This document shows, piece by piece, positions 62,062-64,000 of a stretch of DNA of 64,000 bases. The DNA comes from Bizionia sp. Lineage in GTDB: Bacteria > Bacteroidota > Bacteroidia > Flavobacteriales > Flavobacteriaceae. The DNA lies in assembly GCA_020631395.1 (NCBI GenBank), contig JAHDHI010000011.1, forward strand, positions 1-64,000, read 5' to 3'. The position numbers and the translations under genes are program-made. The stretch's first letter is position 1. Each line of letters starts with the position of its first letter. The notes under the pieces are model-generated. The model did not search any database. It saw only the letters and a list, made by a program, of their open reading frames with translations, and was not told the DNA's origin.

Positions 62062-62943
62062 ATGAGATTCACGATAACCGTCACAATACTATTTTCAGGC
62101 TTTATTTCCTATGGACAAAAGGCTATCGAAGACCTGAATACCTTACAAGGAATTTGGATTGCCGAAGATTACCATAATTCTTTTGAGAATACAAAAAGCG
62201 CAATAAAATCAAAAAATGCATTTGATTACAATTATCCTGTTGGACTTCGAATTAATCCAATTGAGATTAAAAATGGGGTCTTAAACATAGGATATGCCGA
62301 ACTTCACGACCACATAATTCATCCCGAGGTTTCCGATTATATTGTTAAAAACAATGACACGATTCGTGAATTTAGCTTCAATGTCAATTTAAGACAGAAA
62401 GATTCTTCAGGCTATTACAAGACATCGGATATTCATTATTTCAATTACGATTGGGTTTCATATTTAACTTGGAATGTCAATGACAACTCAATTTCACTTT
62501 ACAGACCGGAAGGCAACGAGCATGCTGAAAGGTTCATAAAATACATAAGGGTTACAAACGGGTTCGACAATGACCATTTGTTTCCTAATCCTCTATACTA
62601 CTATACTAGACAAAAAACCTTAAAAGGAACTTATACTCTAAAAGACAATGAAGGAACAGTTTTAAGTAAAAACTTTCAAATTGATGAAAACGGAATTGCA
62701 AATGGTTATGGAAAGTTTGAAAATTTCACTTTCTATTTTTCGACAGACATATATTGCGGGCCACCCATCAACTATGACCTTATTATTGGATATGAAGATG
62801 TCTTAACCGAAGAAAGCAAAACTTTTGTTTTTCTATTGGTTATCAATGAAGATGGAAATATTAGTCTTCACAAAAAAGAAATGAACAACACCACGCATTC
62901 TTATGAATTGGGAGAAAAAGCATATGAATTAATAAAAAACTAA
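62062..62943 (+). CDS. Secreted protein of unknown function
   Basis: 293 residues. Signal peptide (MRFTITVTILFSGFISYGQ) followed by a beta-rich region with many aromatic residues (WIAEDYHNSFENTKSA, HYFNYDWVSYLTWNVND). Two cysteine-poor halves, no recognised domain, no lipobox. The surrounding genes give no clue to the role. Confidence 0.6.
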   Translation: MRFTITVTILFSGFISYGQKAIEDLNTLQGIWIAEDYHNSFENTKSAIKSKNAFDYNYPVGLRINPIEIKNGVLNIGYAELHDHIIHPEVSDYIVKNNDTIREFSFNVNLRQKDSSGYYKTSDIHYFNYDWVSYLTWNVNDNSISLYRPEGNEHAERFIKYIRVTNGFDNDHLFPNPLYYYTRQKTLKGTYTLKDNEGTVLSKNFQIDENGIANGYGKFENFTFYFSTDIYCGPPINYDLIIGYEDVLTEESKTFVFLLVINEDGNISLHKKEMNNTTHSYELGEKAYELIKN

Positions 62944-63101
62944 ACCTAACACCCATGGCTGTTGCACAACTATATTTTTTAGAATAAAGTTAAAAACTCA
63001 ACCTCTTGCAAGACCAAGTTCTCATCATAAAGAAACCTCTTTGTTCTTTCTCGCACATTCCTTAAATTTAAAGGATTAAAAATTCATCAACTAGGAAACC
63101 A

Positions 63102-64000
63102 ATGGACAAAACGATAAATCTCCATAAAAATTTAATGATATTTGGAATTCCACTCCTCATTGTAGGGCTAATGGTTTTTCTTACCAAAACGTCATCGTTT
63201 CAAATGAATCCAGATGACTTGGCAATGGGAATCACATTTGACCTCCTATTGACGGTTCCTTTCATTTACTTCATGCTAATTAGAAGAACCAACATTCCTA
63301 AAACGACCGTTGTTCCATTTTTAATTCTTGGTGTAGTCACTTGCTCAATAATACTCCCTGTGGAGAATCAACATTACTTGAGCCTTTTCAAAACTTGGAT
63401 TCTTCCAGTAGTGGAATTGTCAGTTGTTGGATATGTAGTCTATAACATTAGAAAGGCCATAAAATCCTTCAAACAAAAAAAAGGGTTTTCAGTAGATTTT
63501 TTCACAACTTTGAAAAACACCTGTCATGAAATACTTCCTAAAAATCTAGTAATTCCAATAGTAACCGAAATTGCTGTTTTCTATTATGGGTTCTTCTATT
63601 GGAAAAAAAGAAAATTGGAACCCAATGAATTTTCATACCACAAAGACAGTGGAACGGTAGCTTTACTCATGGCAATCATACTAGTCGTTGCCATAGAAAC
63701 TGTTGCATTGCACGTCTTACTTGAAAAATGGAGCTATGTCGCCGCTTGGATTTTGACTTTTTTGAGCATTTATTCTGGAATTCAAATTTTCGGTTTTTTA
63801 AAATCCATGTTTAAAAGACCTATATCCATCGAAAACGACAAACTATTCCTCAGGTATGGAATCATGAATGAATCGACCTTAGATTTAAAGAACATCCACA
63901 GTGTGGAAATTTCATACAAAGACATCGAAATTAACGAAAAAACTCGCAAACTTTCATTTTTGGGTGAATTGGAAAGTCACAACATCATCATTCATTTAAA
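63102..64000 (+). CDS. Polytopic membrane protein, 3' end beyond window
   Basis: The frame from ATG 63102 stays open to the right edge (299 codons seen). About seven hydrophobic segments (roughly residues 12-28, 43-60, 70-86, 97-115, 149-164, 187-207 and 213-233), then a soluble part (ISIENDKLFLRYG; LDLKNIHSVEISY) that resembles a bacterial PH-like domain. No family recognised with confidence. Confidence 0.55.
   Translation, partial: MDKTINLHKNLMIFGIPLLIVGLMVFLTKTSSFQMNPDDLAMGITFDLLLTVPFIYFMLIRRTNIPKTTVVPFLILGVVTCSIILPVENQHYLSLFKTWILPVVELSVVGYVVYNIRKAIKSFKQKKGFSVDFFTTLKNTCHEILPKNLVIPIVTEIAVFYYGFFYWKKRKLEPNEFSYHKDSGTVALLMAIILVVAIETVALHVLLEKWSYVAAWILTFLSIYSGIQIFGFLKSMFKRPISIENDKLFLRYGIMNESTLDLKNIHSVEISYKDIEINEKTRKLSFLGELESHNIIIHL

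Noticed and set aside
1-64000. tRNA or rRNA genes
   Set aside because: No cloverleaf-like T-loop segments or rRNA signature sequences were noticed on reading either strand; a covariance search was not possible.

Overview
The window looks like a stretch of chromosome from a marine-type Flavobacteriaceae (Bacteroidota). The evidence is AT-rich coding DNA, promoters of the Bacteroidota TTG-N17-23-TAnnTTTG form, weak or absent Shine-Dalgarno sequences, Bacteroidota-typical proteins (DUF1573, DUF4136, LytS/LytTR pair, CHAT/TPR, many ECF sigma factors) and an adenylate kinase fused to a phosphoribosyltransferase. I saw no rRNA, tRNA or CRISPR array.

Layout. 1-1.15 kb: the 5' end of a large secreted adhesin (minus strand) whose repeats are abruptly GC-rich. 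1.7-6.3 kb: DoxX-like protein, DUF4136 lipoprotein, an alpha/beta hydrolase, an SdpI-like protein and a LytS/LytTR two-component pair. 6.3-12.8 kb: housekeeping genes (Obg GTPase, HPRT-Adk fusion, PurK, PurE, M3 peptidase), with a duplicated terminator/hairpin module between purE and the peptidase. 12.8-20.5 kb: secreted unknowns, a GbsR/MarR regulator with two small paralogous membrane proteins and palindromic operators, an SDR protein, two apparently frameshifted small genes, an ECF sigma factor with a possible ZAS anti-sigma factor, and a UbiA-like protein. 21-26.6 kb: gcvP, a KAS III enzyme, a methyltransferase and a glycosyltransferase.

26.6-38.5 kb is the accessory centre. A minus-strand set (sigma factor, membrane TPR/anti-sigma-like protein, exported NUC1 nuclease) faces a plus-strand run: Cys-bearing lipoprotein, TPR-CHAT protease, a C39-like/VKOR/thioredoxin fusion, a six-cysteine GG-leader peptide, a C39-peptidase ABC exporter, two more six-cysteine GG-leader peptides and an HlyD-type adaptor. 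I read the second part as a system that makes disulfide-rich secreted peptides: the VKOR-thioredoxin fusion would oxidise them, the C39 ABC transporter would cut the leader after Gly-Gly and export them, and HlyD would carry them across the periplasm. Each peptide gene is preceded by the same two-hairpin 5' element. An IS256-family element with intact inverted repeats and an 8-bp target duplication sits 19 bp after the HlyD gene.

39.9-64 kb returns to core genes: valS, a DUF1573 protein, an aspartyl protease with PDZ domain, an aminotransferase and murB, a sigma/RskA-type anti-sigma pair, aqpZ, a glycosyltransferase, another ECF sigma factor, an atypical Nramp-related transporter, lipA-gap, a TPR hybrid histidine kinase, lpxK, a NIF3-like protein, a zinc-ribbon-family protein that has lost its cysteines, a MITE-like hairpin repeat, msrA, a methyltransferase, two secreted unknowns and a truncated membrane protein at the right edge.
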